Shown here piece by piece: positions 39,251-47,099 of a DNA stretch of 64,000 nt. Every line of letters begins with the position of its first letter. The stretch's first letter is position 1. Both the position numbers and the translations under genes were made by a program. The notes under the pieces are model-generated. The model saw only the letters and a program-made list of their open reading frames with translations, made no database searches and had not been told where the DNA came from. The stretch is from ZC4RG19 sp017577565 (GTDB lineage Bacteria > Actinomycetota > Acidimicrobiia > Acidimicrobiales > VFJN01): contig VSCH01000010.1 in NCBI GenBank assembly GCA_047459075.1, positions 17,097 to 81,096 on the forward strand, in the 5' to 3' direction.

Positions 39251-39898
39251 TCATCTCCGTGTGTGACCGGTGGGATCGTTCACGTGCGGTTCGGGGCGGT
39301 GGGCCGCACCGCGGAGCACGCGAGCGGGCTCAGCGTACGCTGCGCTGCGGCGCGGCTCGCCCACCAGCAGCTCGACCAGCCGGCGGAGCAGCCGCTCGAG
39401 CTCGTCCGCCGTCTCCTCGAACACCGCCCGGGGCCGCCCCACGGGGTCGGCGATGTCGTCGATCGGGTCGTCCCCCATCAGGTCCGCGGGGCGCCGCCCG
39501 ACCGCCAGCCGGCGCAGCCACGACCGCACCGACTCGCCGTGGTACCGGGGGCCCACCTCGTCGCCCCGTCGCACGATCTCCTTGAGCGTGAACGTGCGGT
39601 CCATGTCGGCGCCGTACGTCGCGCACAGCTCGCGCACGTGCTGGCGCGTCATGCCGATGATCAGCGTCGTCGTGCGGGCCATCTCCACGTCGACCGTGCG
39701 GCTGACGTGGCCGCTGATGTCGATGCGGCGGGCCGCCATCGTGGCGATGGCCTCCGGGGTCGCGGGCGCACCACCGGGCAGCAGCCCGGCCGAGCCGACC
39801 TCGGCGCCGACGCCGGAGAGCGCGAGGATCCGGCGGAGCAGGCCCTCGGCCATGGGGGAGCGGCACTGGTTCGCGGTGCAGACCAGCAGGATGTCGAT
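39251..39898 (-). CDS. Low-molecular-weight protein-tyrosine phosphatase, start codon non-standard
   Basis: The P-loop CTANQCRS (C-x5-R) is essential and is encoded at about 39880-39857, upstream of the first ATG (39853). The general acid region is DDIADP. The frame is closed by TAG at 39931-39929, and between that stop and the P-loop there is no ATG, GTG or TTG; only ATC at 39898, ATC at 39913 or CTG at 39889/39886. ATC at 39898 lies 6 nt after the -10-like TACAAT, the spacing used by leaderless genes here, so I place the start there. A one-base change (ATG to ATC, or sequencing error) would explain it. Precedes rpiB. Confidence 0.75.
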   Translation of the reverse strand: MDILLVCTANQCRSPMAEGLLRRILALSGVGAEVGSAGLLPGGAPATPEAIATMAARRIDISGHVSRTVDVEMARTTTLIIGMTRQHVRELCATYGADMDRTFTLKEIVRRGDEVGPRYHGESVRSWLRRLAVGRRPADLMGDDPIDDIADPVGRPRAVFEETADELERLLRRLVELLVGEPRRSAAYAEPARVLRGAAHRPEPHVNDPTGHTRR

Positions 39899-39904
39899 GT
39901 GCGG

Positions 39905-39910
39905 ATTGTA
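39905..39910 (-). promoter_or_regulatory. -10 box for the tyrosine phosphatase-rpiB unit
   Basis: TACAAT matches the consensus at five of six positions. The expected transcription start falls at the ATC codon at 39898. Confidence 0.5.
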
Positions 39911-39929
39911 GATGCACCCTCCGCGTTCC

Positions 39930-39935
39930 TACAGT
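39930..39935 (+). promoter_or_regulatory. -10 box for the thiolase-like gene
   Basis: TACAGT, about 40 bases before the ATG at 39975; that ATG also has GGAG 5 nt upstream, so this mRNA has a leader. It is divergent from the phosphatase promoter and overlaps its upstream region. Confidence 0.4.
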
Positions 39936-39974
39936 CGCCTGACCTGCATCCCTGACCCGTCAGCTGGAGTGTCG

Positions 39975-41462
39975 ATGGCGCTCGATCCCCGTACCCCCGT
40001 CCTGGTCGGTGTCGGCCAGTGGTCCAACCGCGTCGACCGCGGCGAGCCCCCCGTCGAGCCGGCCGGGATGATGGCCGAGGCCGCCCGCCGGGCGGCCGCC
40101 GACAGCGGCGCCGCCCGCGACCTGCTGGCCCGGGCCGACGCCGTGCGGGTCGTGTCGATCTTCTCGCGCCGCTACCGCAACGCCGCCCGACTGGTCGCCG
40201 AGCAGGTCGGCGCGCAGCCGCGAGACGAGGCCGTCTCCCCCGTCGGCGGCAACGAGCCCCAGGTCCTCGTCAACCAGGCCTGCCGCGACATCGCGGCGGG
40301 CGACGCCGACGTCGTCGTGATCTGCGGTGCCGAGGCCTGGCGCACCCGGAAGGCGGGCACGGCCGACGAGCTCGGCTGGACGACGCAGGACGAGTCGGTG
40401 CCCGAGGCCCGGCTCACCGGCCCCGAGGTCGAGCTGAACCACCCGGCCGAGCTCGCCCGCCAGATCTACCTGCCGACGCAGATCTACCCGATGTTCGAGC
40501 AGGCGCTCCGCCACCGCGCCGGTCGGTCGGTCGACGACCACCTGGTGCACGTGAGCGAGCTGTGGGCCCGGTTCTCGGAGGTGGCCGCCGGCAACCCCCA
40601 CGCCTGGATCCGGGAGCCGTGGACGGCCGAGCGGATCCGCACGGCGTCCCCCGACAACCGCTGGGTCTGCTGGCCGTACACCAAGGTGATGAACGCCAAC
40701 AACATGGTCGAGCAGGCCGCGGCGCTGATCCTCTGCTCGGCCGAGCAGGCGGAGGCCGCCGGCGTGCCCCGCGACCGCTGGGTGTTCCCGGTCGCCGGCA
40801 CCGAGGCCCACGACACCTACGCCGTCTCCCACCGCCCCGACCTCGCCTCCTCCGGCGCCATCCGGCTGGCCGCCCGCCGGCTGTTCGAGCTCGCCGGGCG
40901 CACCGTCGACGACGTCGCCCACGTCGACCTCTACTCGTGCTTCCCGTCGGCGGTGCAGATCGCGGCGGCGGAGATCGGCCTCGGCCTCGACCGCCGGCTC
41001 ACGGTCACCGGCGGCCTGTCGTTCGCGGGCGGGCCGTGGAACAACTACGTGACCCACGCCATCGCCACGATGGCCGGCGTGCTGCGGGACGACCCCGGCG
41101 CCCTCGGCCTGGTCACCGCCAACGGCGGCTACGTCACCAAGCACGCCCTCGGCCTCTACTCGACCGAGCCGCCGGCCGGCGGGTTCCGGTGGGCCGACGT
41201 GCAGGACGAGGTCGACGCCCTGCCCACCCGGGAGGTGTGCGAGGAGCTCGACGACACCGTCGAGGCCACCGTCGAGTCCTGGGTCGTGCAGCACGCCCGG
41301 GACGGGGCGCCCGAGCGCACCCTGGCCTCGTGCCTCCTGGCCGACGGCCGCCGGGTGTGGGCCACCAGCGACGACCCGACCACCGTGGCCGAGATGCGCT
41401 CGGGCGCCGAGCAGATCGGCCGGCGGGTCAAGGTCGACCCGGCCGGCACGCTGCTGCTCTGA
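39975..41462 (+). CDS. Thiolase-like protein (acetyl-CoA acetyltransferase family, Rv1867-like)
   Basis: 495 aa. It has the two-lobed thiolase fold: PVLVGVGQWSNRVDRG at the N-terminus and a candidate nucleophile C103 in VLVNQACRDIAAGDADVVVICG. The usual GHP histidine motif and C-terminal CxG cysteine are replaced (GGPWNNYVTH, TANGGYVTKHALG), so classic thiolase chemistry is doubtful. Related proteins are annotated as acetyl-CoA acetyltransferases in Mycobacterium. ATG at 39975, GGAG 5 nt upstream. It converges on an SCP2 gene 6 bases away on the opposite strand. Confidence 0.82.
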   Translation: MALDPRTPVLVGVGQWSNRVDRGEPPVEPAGMMAEAARRAAADSGAARDLLARADAVRVVSIFSRRYRNAARLVAEQVGAQPRDEAVSPVGGNEPQVLVNQACRDIAAGDADVVVICGAEAWRTRKAGTADELGWTTQDESVPEARLTGPEVELNHPAELARQIYLPTQIYPMFEQALRHRAGRSVDDHLVHVSELWARFSEVAAGNPHAWIREPWTAERIRTASPDNRWVCWPYTKVMNANNMVEQAAALILCSAEQAEAAGVPRDRWVFPVAGTEAHDTYAVSHRPDLASSGAIRLAARRLFELAGRTVDDVAHVDLYSCFPSAVQIAAAEIGLGLDRRLTVTGGLSFAGGPWNNYVTHAIATMAGVLRDDPGALGLVTANGGYVTKHALGLYSTEPPAGGFRWADVQDEVDALPTREVCEELDDTVEATVESWVVQHARDGAPERTLASCLLADGRRVWATSDDPTTVAEMRSGAEQIGRRVKVDPAGTLLL

Positions 41463-41468
41463 GCCCGC

Positions 41469-41858
41469 TCAGGCGGTCAGCTCGCGCAGCTTCTGCTGGA
41501 AGGCCTGCTGCTCGGGCGTCGGCGCGCCGCCGGCGGCCTGCATCGACATGAGCTTGGTCATGTCGCCCTCGACCTTGATCTGGCCGGCCATGAAGGCCTG
41601 CATGGCCGCCTGCTGGTTGCCGTCGATGAACATCGCCTTGGCGACGTCGTAGGGCACGGTCACCTTGGTGGGCGCGTCGTCGACGTGACCCCGCTCGAAC
41701 TGGCCGCCGGCGAGGTGCACCTCGGTGTCGCCGTCGGGGCCGCCCGACACCGTGATGTTGAGGCGCAGGTCCTTCATCGCCGGCGACGGCTCCGGCGCCT
41801 CGTCGCGCAGGGCCTCCACGGCGGCGAACCACTCGTCGGACAGGAAGGTGTGGGCCAT
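41469..41858 (-). CDS. SCP2 sterol-carrier domain protein
   Basis: 129 aa. The single SCP2 domain is recognised by NITVSGGPDGDTEVHLAGGQ, then VTVPYDVAKAMFIDGNQQAAMQAFMAGQIKVEGDMTKLMSM. Such domains form a tunnel for fatty acyl or sterol ligands. The ATG at 41858 has AGAGGAA 7 nt upstream. The thiolase-like protein next door makes a lipid-related role plausible. Confidence 0.9.
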   Translation of the reverse strand: MAHTFLSDEWFAAVEALRDEAPEPSPAMKDLRLNITVSGGPDGDTEVHLAGGQFERGHVDDAPTKVTVPYDVAKAMFIDGNQQAAMQAFMAGQIKVEGDMTKLMSMQAAGGAPTPEQQAFQQKLRELTA

Positions 41859-41987
41859 GGTCGTCTGTTCCTCTCTCGCGTCGCACCCGGCCCCTCTCGG
41901 CCGGCTCCGGTGAGGGGGGATGCTGGCACACCGGCGGCCGGTCCGCTCGCGTGCTGGCAACGGGCGTTGCCCGAACGCCGCGCTCCG

Positions 41988-42662
41988 TCAGGCGGACGTC
42001 ACGGTGCCGGGCGCGTGCTTGGCCAGCACCGCCTCGGCGGCCTCCTCGCTGGCGGCGACGGCCCGCACGACGTAGCTGGCCGCGCCGTGGGCCACGTCCT
42101 CGATGTCGAGCTCGTGGCGGCCGTCCGACGTGCGGCTCTCGGCGTAGAGCATGACGTAGGAGTAGACGACCCCGGCGTTCACGTGGGCGAAGGTCGCCGG
42201 GTCGCCGGGGCGGACGACGCCGCGGCGCTGGCCCTCGGCGAGCAGCGCCGTGGCCTCGTCGGCCTGGACGCGCTGCGTGCGGGCCCGGGTCTCGCGCCGC
42301 CGCCGGTCGCCCCGGGCCTGGTCGGAGATGATGCCGTAGAGCCGGTAGTTGCCGGCGATGAACCGCACCGAGGCGGCGGTGCCCACGTAGAGCCGCTCGA
42401 GCGGGTCGTCGATGCCGGCGATGGCCCGCCCCTGCGCCCGCCGGAGCCGGTGGCTCATGTCGACGACGATCTCGTCGAAGAGCTTCTCCTTGTTCTCGAA
42501 GTACCAGTAGACGAGGCCCTTGGCCACACCGGCGGCCGCGGCGATGTCGACCATGCGGGTGTCCTCGTAGCCCCGCTCGGCGAACAGCTGCTCGGCGTGG
42601 TGCAGCAGCTCGGCCTTGCGGTCCCGGCCGTGGCGGGTCAGGCTCCGCTTCTCGGTCGACAT
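41988..42662 (-). CDS. TetR-family transcriptional regulator
   Basis: 224 aa. The N-terminal helix-turn-helix is clear: ELLHHAEQLFAERGYEDTRM, then VDIAAAAGVAKGLVYWYFENKEKL. The C-terminal domain is helical and variable, so the ligand is unknown. ATG at 42662 is preferred over a GTG at 42671 because TACGGT ends 7 nt before it and would overlap the GTG. It lies 129 bases upstream of the SCP2 gene on the same strand and is a candidate regulator of SCP2 and the thiolase-like gene. Confidence 0.92.
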   Translation of the reverse strand: MSTEKRSLTRHGRDRKAELLHHAEQLFAERGYEDTRMVDIAAAAGVAKGLVYWYFENKEKLFDEIVVDMSHRLRRAQGRAIAGIDDPLERLYVGTAASVRFIAGNYRLYGIISDQARGDRRRRETRARTQRVQADEATALLAEGQRRGVVRPGDPATFAHVNAGVVYSYVMLYAESRTSDGRHELDIEDVAHGAASYVVRAVAASEEAAEAVLAKHAPGTVTSA

Positions 42663-42669
42663 CCTCGTC

Positions 42670-42675
42670 ACCGTA
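42670..42675 (-). promoter_or_regulatory. -10 box for the TetR gene (decides start)
   Basis: TACGGT, seven bases before the ATG at 42662. It covers the alternative GTG start at 42671. Confidence 0.4.
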
Positions 42676-42738
42676 CCCGTGGCCCGCGGCGGCGTGCGTC
42701 ATCGCCACCCCGCGGGGCCCCGCCGCGACCCCCGGTGG

Positions 42739-44172
42739 TCACGCGCCGGTGGACGGGGGCGTCGACGGCGGCGTGCTGGTGGTCGTGGGCGGGTCGCCCT
42801 CGGTGGTCGTGGGCGTGCCGTCCCCGTCGGTCGTCGGCGTCGTGTCCTCGTCGGTCGTCGTCGTGGTCGGCTCCTCGGTCGTCGTCGTCCGGGGCGGAGC
42901 CGTGGTCGTCGGCCGGGACCGCGACCGCTCGCGCTCCTCCCGGGTCGTCGTCGGCCGCTCCGGCTCGGTCGTCGCCGGCCGGCGGGGCGAGAGGTCCTCG
43001 TCGTCGACCGTCGTCGTCGTGCTGCCGTCGAGCAGGGTCGTGGTCGTCACCCGGTCGCGCCGCTCGACGTCGGCCTCCGGCGAGCGCTCGCCGCCGTCAC
43101 CGGGCAGCAGGAGGGCCGCGCCCAGCACGAGCAGCACGACGACCGCGAGGGCGGCGGCCAGGCCCAGCCGCCGCGCCCCGGGCGGCAGCCGGTCGAACCG
43201 GGCGGCCACCGCCGGGCGCGCCTCCCGGCGGAGCACGACCGTCTCGTCGCCGCCCGCCGGCGCGGCCGGGGCCGCGGCCGCCGCCGCGGCCACCGCCCCG
43301 GTGTCGGCCGGCGCACCCGCCACGGCCTGCAGGGCCGCCCGCACGCGGGCGGCGTCCGGCCGGGCGTCGGGGTCCTTGGTCAGCAGCGCGCCGATGATCT
43401 CGCTCAGCCGGCCCGGGTGCTGCTGCGGGCGGGGCGGCTCGTGCACCACCGCGGTGGCGGTGGCGATCGCCGAGCCGGCGTCGAACGGGGGCTCGCCCTC
43501 GACGGCGAAGTAGAGCAGGGCGCCGAGGCCCCACATGTCCGACGCGGGGCCCACCGGCTTCCCGCTCGCCTGCTCGGGCGACATGTACGACGGCGAGCCG
43601 ATGACCGCGCCGGGGGCGGTCTGGGTCGTCTCGTCCCGCAGCGCGGCGACGCCGAAGTCGGCCAGCTTGACGAGGGGCTCGGGCCGGATGTCCGGCGGCA
43701 CCTCGTCGGCCCCGGTGGGGTCGAGCTCGACCAGCACGTTCGAGGGCTTGACGTCGCGGTGGACGATGCCCTGGGCGTGCGCGGCCACCAGGGCGTCGAG
43801 GACGCCGAGGCCGATCGCGGCGGCGAGCGGCTCGTCCAGCGGGCCCCGCTCCGCGACGATGGCCGCGAGGCTGGGCGCCCGGACGAGCTCCATGATCAGC
43901 CACAGCGCCGCGTCCTGCTCGATGACGTCGTAGACCGCGACGACGTTCGGCGAGGTGATGCGGGCCGTGGCCCGGGCCTCGCGGCGGGCCCGCGCCAGGT
44001 TCTGCTCCGAGTCGGGGGCGTCGGCGACCGGGCCCACCTCGACCTTCTTGATCGCGACCTCGCGCCCGAGGCGGTGGTCGCGGGCCCTGTAGACGACCGA
44101 CCGGCCCCGGCCCAGCTCGGCCAGGAGCTCGTAGCGGTCGATGAGAACGTCACCGATCCCCGCAGCTGCCAT
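42739..44172 (-). CDS. Membrane Ser/Thr protein kinase with Thr/Pro-rich extracellular tail
   Basis: 477 aa, PknB-like topology. The kinase domain (about 14-290) has the Gly loop LGRGRSVVYRA, ATP lysine K42, catalytic HRDVKPSN (D140), DFG at 172-174 and the activation end SPSYMSPEQ. An Ala-rich juxtamembrane linker leads to one helix at about 336-356. Outside the membrane there is no PASTA domain; instead about 120 residues are rich in Thr, Pro, Asp and Glu, with runs of TTTT. This may span or contact the wall and is a candidate for O-glycosylation. ATG at 44172 with GGGGGG close upstream. Confidence 0.93.
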   Translation of the reverse strand: MAAAGIGDVLIDRYELLAELGRGRSVVYRARDHRLGREVAIKKVEVGPVADAPDSEQNLARARREARATARITSPNVVAVYDVIEQDAALWLIMELVRAPSLAAIVAERGPLDEPLAAAIGLGVLDALVAAHAQGIVHRDVKPSNVLVELDPTGADEVPPDIRPEPLVKLADFGVAALRDETTQTAPGAVIGSPSYMSPEQASGKPVGPASDMWGLGALLYFAVEGEPPFDAGSAIATATAVVHEPPRPQQHPGRLSEIIGALLTKDPDARPDAARVRAALQAVAGAPADTGAVAAAAAAAPAAPAGGDETVVLRREARPAVAARFDRLPPGARRLGLAAALAVVVLLVLGAALLLPGDGGERSPEADVERRDRVTTTTLLDGSTTTTVDDEDLSPRRPATTEPERPTTTREERERSRSRPTTTAPPRTTTTEEPTTTTTDEDTTPTTDGDGTPTTTEGDPPTTTSTPPSTPPSTGA

Positions 44173-44194
44173 CGACCCCCCAGGATGCCGCCGC

Positions 44195-45529
44195 TCAGCC
44201 GGCCGCGGGCGCGACGCCGTGGCCGTCGGTGGCGCCCCCGTCCGGCGCGGCGGCGGTGCCGGGGCGCCCGGCCGGCGGCCGGATGCGGACCTCGGTGATG
44301 GCCCGGCCGTCGACGGCGAGCACCTCGATCGTGCGGCCGGCGACGGTGACCCGGTCGCCCGGGGCCTCGGGCACCCGGCCCAGCTGGTCGAGCACCAGGC
44401 CGGCCACGGTGGCGTATGGCCCCTCGGGCATGCCCTGGACGCCGACGTCGACGAGGTCGTGGACCGGGAACCGGCCGGGGAGGACGAGCGAGCCGTCGGG
44501 CTCGCGGCGGACGCCGACGACGTCGCGGTCGCTCTCGTCGTAGATCTCCCCGACGACCTCCTCGAGGAGGTCCTCGATCGTGACGATGCCGGCGGCGGCG
44601 CCGTGCTCGTCGACGACGAGCGCGAGCTGCTGGCGCTTGACCTGCATCTCGTGCAGCACGTCGAGCGCCTCGGCCGTCTCGGGGAAGGCGAGCACCTCGC
44701 CCGCCAGCTCGGCGACGGGGCGGTCGCCCTGGTCGAGCAGGTCGCGCAGGTGGACGACCCCGACGACGTCGTCGAGGTTGCCGTCGTGGGCCACCGGCGC
44801 CCGCGAGTGCCCGCTCGCGACCAGCTCCCGCAGGCCCCGCGAGGCCGGCCAGTCGCTGTGGAGCACGAACACGTCGGGGCGGGGGCGCAGGACCTCGTCC
44901 AGCGTGCGCTCGGAGATCTCGAACGCGCCGTCGAGGATCAGCCGCTGCATGGGCGTGAAGGTCGACTGCCGGCCGACCATCTCGCGCAGCTCGGCCTCGG
45001 TGATCGCCTCCCGCTGGACGTGCGGGTCGCCGCCCATCAGCCGCACGGCGACGTCGGTCGACCGGGACAGCAGCCAGACCACCGGCCGGGTGACCGTCGA
45101 CAGCAGCCACAGCGGTCGGGCGGCCACGAGCGCCCAGCCCTCGGCCCGCTGCATGGCGATGCGCTTGGGCGCCAGCTCGCCGAACACGAGCGTGACGTAC
45201 GACAGCAGCAGCGTCACGACGACGACCGACCCCGGCCGGGCGACGTCGCCCAGGAACGACAGCGGCTCCTCCAGCGGCTCGGCGAGCGACACGGCGGCCG
45301 CCGCCGAGGCCAGGAAGCCGGCCAGCGTGATGCCGATCTGGATGGTGGCCAGGAAGTTGTTCGGGTCGCGTGCCAGCCGCACGACCAGCGCACCCGTGGC
45401 CGAGCGCTGCTCGAGCTGCCGCAGCTGCCCTTCCCGCAGCGACACGAGTGCCATCTCGGTGCCCGCGAACGCGGCGTTGAGCAGCACGAGCACGGCCACC
45501 AGCACCAGCTGGGGCCAGGGGCCGCTCAC
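44195..45529 (-). CDS. CNNM/CorC-type membrane protein (DUF21-CBS-CorC)
   Basis: 444 aa. The N-terminal DUF21 domain has three or four helices (VLVAVLVLLNAAFAGTEMAL, ILGITLAGFLASAAA-type stretch, VVVTLLLSYVTLVFGELAPKRIA). A CBS pair follows (about 205-330, VLRPRPDVFVLHSD, TIEDLLEEVVGEIYDE) and then a CorC_HlyC domain (DGSLVLPGRFPVHDLVDVG). Such proteins are linked to Mg2+/Co2+ efflux, although often annotated as hemolysins. GTG at 45529 has GGAG 6 nt upstream. Last 25 residues are Ala/Pro/Gly-rich and disordered. Confidence 0.93.
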   Translation of the reverse strand: MSGPWPQLVLVAVLVLLNAAFAGTEMALVSLREGQLRQLEQRSATGALVVRLARDPNNFLATIQIGITLAGFLASAAAAVSLAEPLEEPLSFLGDVARPGSVVVVTLLLSYVTLVFGELAPKRIAMQRAEGWALVAARPLWLLSTVTRPVVWLLSRSTDVAVRLMGGDPHVQREAITEAELREMVGRQSTFTPMQRLILDGAFEISERTLDEVLRPRPDVFVLHSDWPASRGLRELVASGHSRAPVAHDGNLDDVVGVVHLRDLLDQGDRPVAELAGEVLAFPETAEALDVLHEMQVKRQQLALVVDEHGAAAGIVTIEDLLEEVVGEIYDESDRDVVGVRREPDGSLVLPGRFPVHDLVDVGVQGMPEGPYATVAGLVLDQLGRVPEAPGDRVTVAGRTIEVLAVDGRAITEVRIRPPAGRPGTAAAPDGGATDGHGVAPAAG

Positions 45530-45618
45530 GGCCTGCTCCCGATGTCGGATGGGGGGTGCGAGGAACGTCTCACGGTGGGGTGGCCATGGTAACGAGCCCG
45601 GGCCCGGGCGAGCGCCAC

Positions 45619-46389
45619 CTACGCGCCCTGGCGCAGGGCGGCGCGCACCTGGACCGGGTCGTCCAGGTCGACCGTGTCCGGATCGATGCCCATCCCCGCG
45701 AGGTGGTCGCGCAGCAGCTCGTGGTGGGACCGCACGACCGCGCCGGGCGGCGGCCGGAACTCGGCGACGTCGACGGGCGCGTCGACCACCAGGTCGGTCA
45801 GCGCCAGCCACGAGCACACCCGGCCGTCCGCGTAGCCCTCGTGCCGGAGCAGGATCCCGGTCGCCCGGTCGAACCACAGCCGGTGCTCGACGCCCGCGAG
45901 GTCGCGGTGCAGCAGGGCCTGCGGTCCGCCGCGCGCCGCGGCCGGGTCGGCCGGCCGGGCGTCGACGACCCAGCAGGGCCGCCCCTCGACCTCGTCCTCG
46001 CCGGGCTCCCCGAGGAGCAGGCCCTCGAGGAGGGCGGCCGGGTGGATGCACGTGCCGACGACGCCACCGTCGTGGATGGAGGCCCGGGTCGGCGGCCGCT
46101 CGGTCACCAGCGTGCTCGTGCCCACCCAGCTGCGCTCGCCGTCGCTGACGGCCAGGTGGCCGCGGCCGACGACCCGCCACCGGTCGGGCGGCGCCACGAC
46201 GACGTACCAGGACGCCAGCACCTCGGGGCCGTCGTCGCCGGGCGGGCTGCCCGGGGCGAGCGGCGGCCGCCGGGCGTGCGCGGCGGCGACGAGGTCGCGC
46301 TGGACCCACGTCGTCAGGGCTCCCCGGAGGGTGCGCAGGCCCCCGGGGGCGGCGGTCACGAGGGCGCGGAGCCCTGCCGCTGTTCCCAT
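45619..46389 (-). CDS. LolA/RseB-like beta-sheet protein of unknown role
   Basis: 256 aa. The strand-rich pattern (EVLASWYVVVAPPDRWRVVG, DGERSWVGTSTLVTE, CWVVDARP, LWFDRATGILLRHEGY, VAEFRPPPGAVV) matches lipoprotein-carrier and sigma-regulator-type folds that bind lipid-like ligands. Unlike LolA or RseB, no signal peptide or lipobox is visible, so it seems cytoplasmic. The ATG at 46389 lies 9 nt after TACTGT. A longer frame upstream only shadows sua5. Family assignment is by pattern alone. Confidence 0.55.
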   Translation of the reverse strand: MGTAAGLRALVTAAPGGLRTLRGALTTWVQRDLVAAAHARRPPLAPGSPPGDDGPEVLASWYVVVAPPDRWRVVGRGHLAVSDGERSWVGTSTLVTERPPTRASIHDGGVVGTCIHPAALLEGLLLGEPGEDEVEGRPCWVVDARPADPAAARGGPQALLHRDLAGVEHRLWFDRATGILLRHEGYADGRVCSWLALTDLVVDAPVDVAEFRPPPGAVVRSHHELLRDHLAGMGIDPDTVDLDDPVQVRAALRQGA

Positions 46390-46398
46390 GCGGACGTG

Positions 46399-46404
46399 AC
46401 AGTA
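46399..46404 (-). promoter_or_regulatory. -10 box for the 46389 gene (leaderless)
   Basis: TACTGT, nine bases before the ATG at 46389. Confidence 0.35.
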
Positions 46405-46457
46405 GACACACCGACGGGCGCCTGCCGCCGATGTCACCCAGCGTGCCGACTGCACCG

Positions 46458-47099
46458 CTAGACGCGGTCGGCCGCCGCCGCCCGCACGTCGTCGAGCGAG
46501 AGCGGGCCCTCGCGCCGCACCCGCCACGGCACCGCCGTGGCGTCGACGACCGTCGAGGGGGGTGCCGAGCACCGGCCGCCGTCGACGACGAGGTCGACGG
46601 GCCCGAGGGCCCCGGCCGCCTCCTCCGCCGTCGCCGGGGTCGGCGCCCCGTGCGGGTTGGCGCTCGTCGTGGCCAGCGGGCCGACCGCGGCGGCCACCGC
46701 CCGCACGAAGGCGTGGTCGGGGCAGCGCACGCCGATGGTGTCCTCGGGCGCGCCGAGCGCGTAGCCCAGGCCCGGCCGCCGGGGCAGGACCAGGGTGAGC
46801 GGGCCCGGCCACAGCCGCCCGGCGATGCGGCGGACCTCGTCGGTGACGGCCGCCGGCGCCGCCAGGGCGAGGGCGTCGCCGGGCGTCGCGCACAGCACGG
46901 CGATCGGCACGTCCCGCCCCCGGCCCTTCAGGTCGAAGAGCCGGGCGGTGGCGGCGGCGTCGGACGGCAGGGCCGCGAGCCCGTAGACGGTGTCGGTGGG
47001 CAGCACGACGACGCCCCCCGCCCGCAGGACCTCGACGGTGCGCTCGACCACCTCGGCCGGCGCGGCGTCGGGGCGCGGCAGGGCGAGCGTGGTCACCAT
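46458..47099 (-). CDS. tsaC: L-threonylcarbamoyladenylate synthase (Sua5/YrdC)
   Basis: 213 aa single YrdC domain without the C-terminal Sua5 domain. It makes threonylcarbamoyl-AMP for the t6A37 modification of ANN-decoding tRNAs. Motifs: PTDTVYGLAALPSD, LKGRGRDVPIAVL (KxR), ATTSANPHGAP and STVVDAT. The ATG at 47099 overlaps the end of prmC by 7 bases. Position after prmC equals Rv1301. Confidence 0.94.
   Translation of the reverse strand: MVTTLALPRPDAAPAEVVERTVEVLRAGGVVVLPTDTVYGLAALPSDAAATARLFDLKGRGRDVPIAVLCATPGDALALAAPAAVTDEVRRIAGRLWPGPLTLVLPRRPGLGYALGAPEDTIGVRCPDHAFVRAVAAAVGPLATTSANPHGAPTPATAEEAAGALGPVDLVVDGGRCSAPPSTVVDATAVPWRVRREGPLSLDDVRAAAADRV

Noticed and set aside
39330..39917. GTG-started frame at 39917 (MHLQSAHRHPAG...) as the true phosphatase N-terminus
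   Set aside because: It is in a different frame from CTANQCRS and the rest of the phosphatase, and its sequence is a His/Arg/Pro-rich shadow.
42749..43110. Repeated GTCGTC-like DNA on the plus strand as a CRISPR or tandem repeat array
   Set aside because: The repetition is irregular, without constant repeat and spacer lengths; it results from ACC/ACG threonine codons of the kinase tail.
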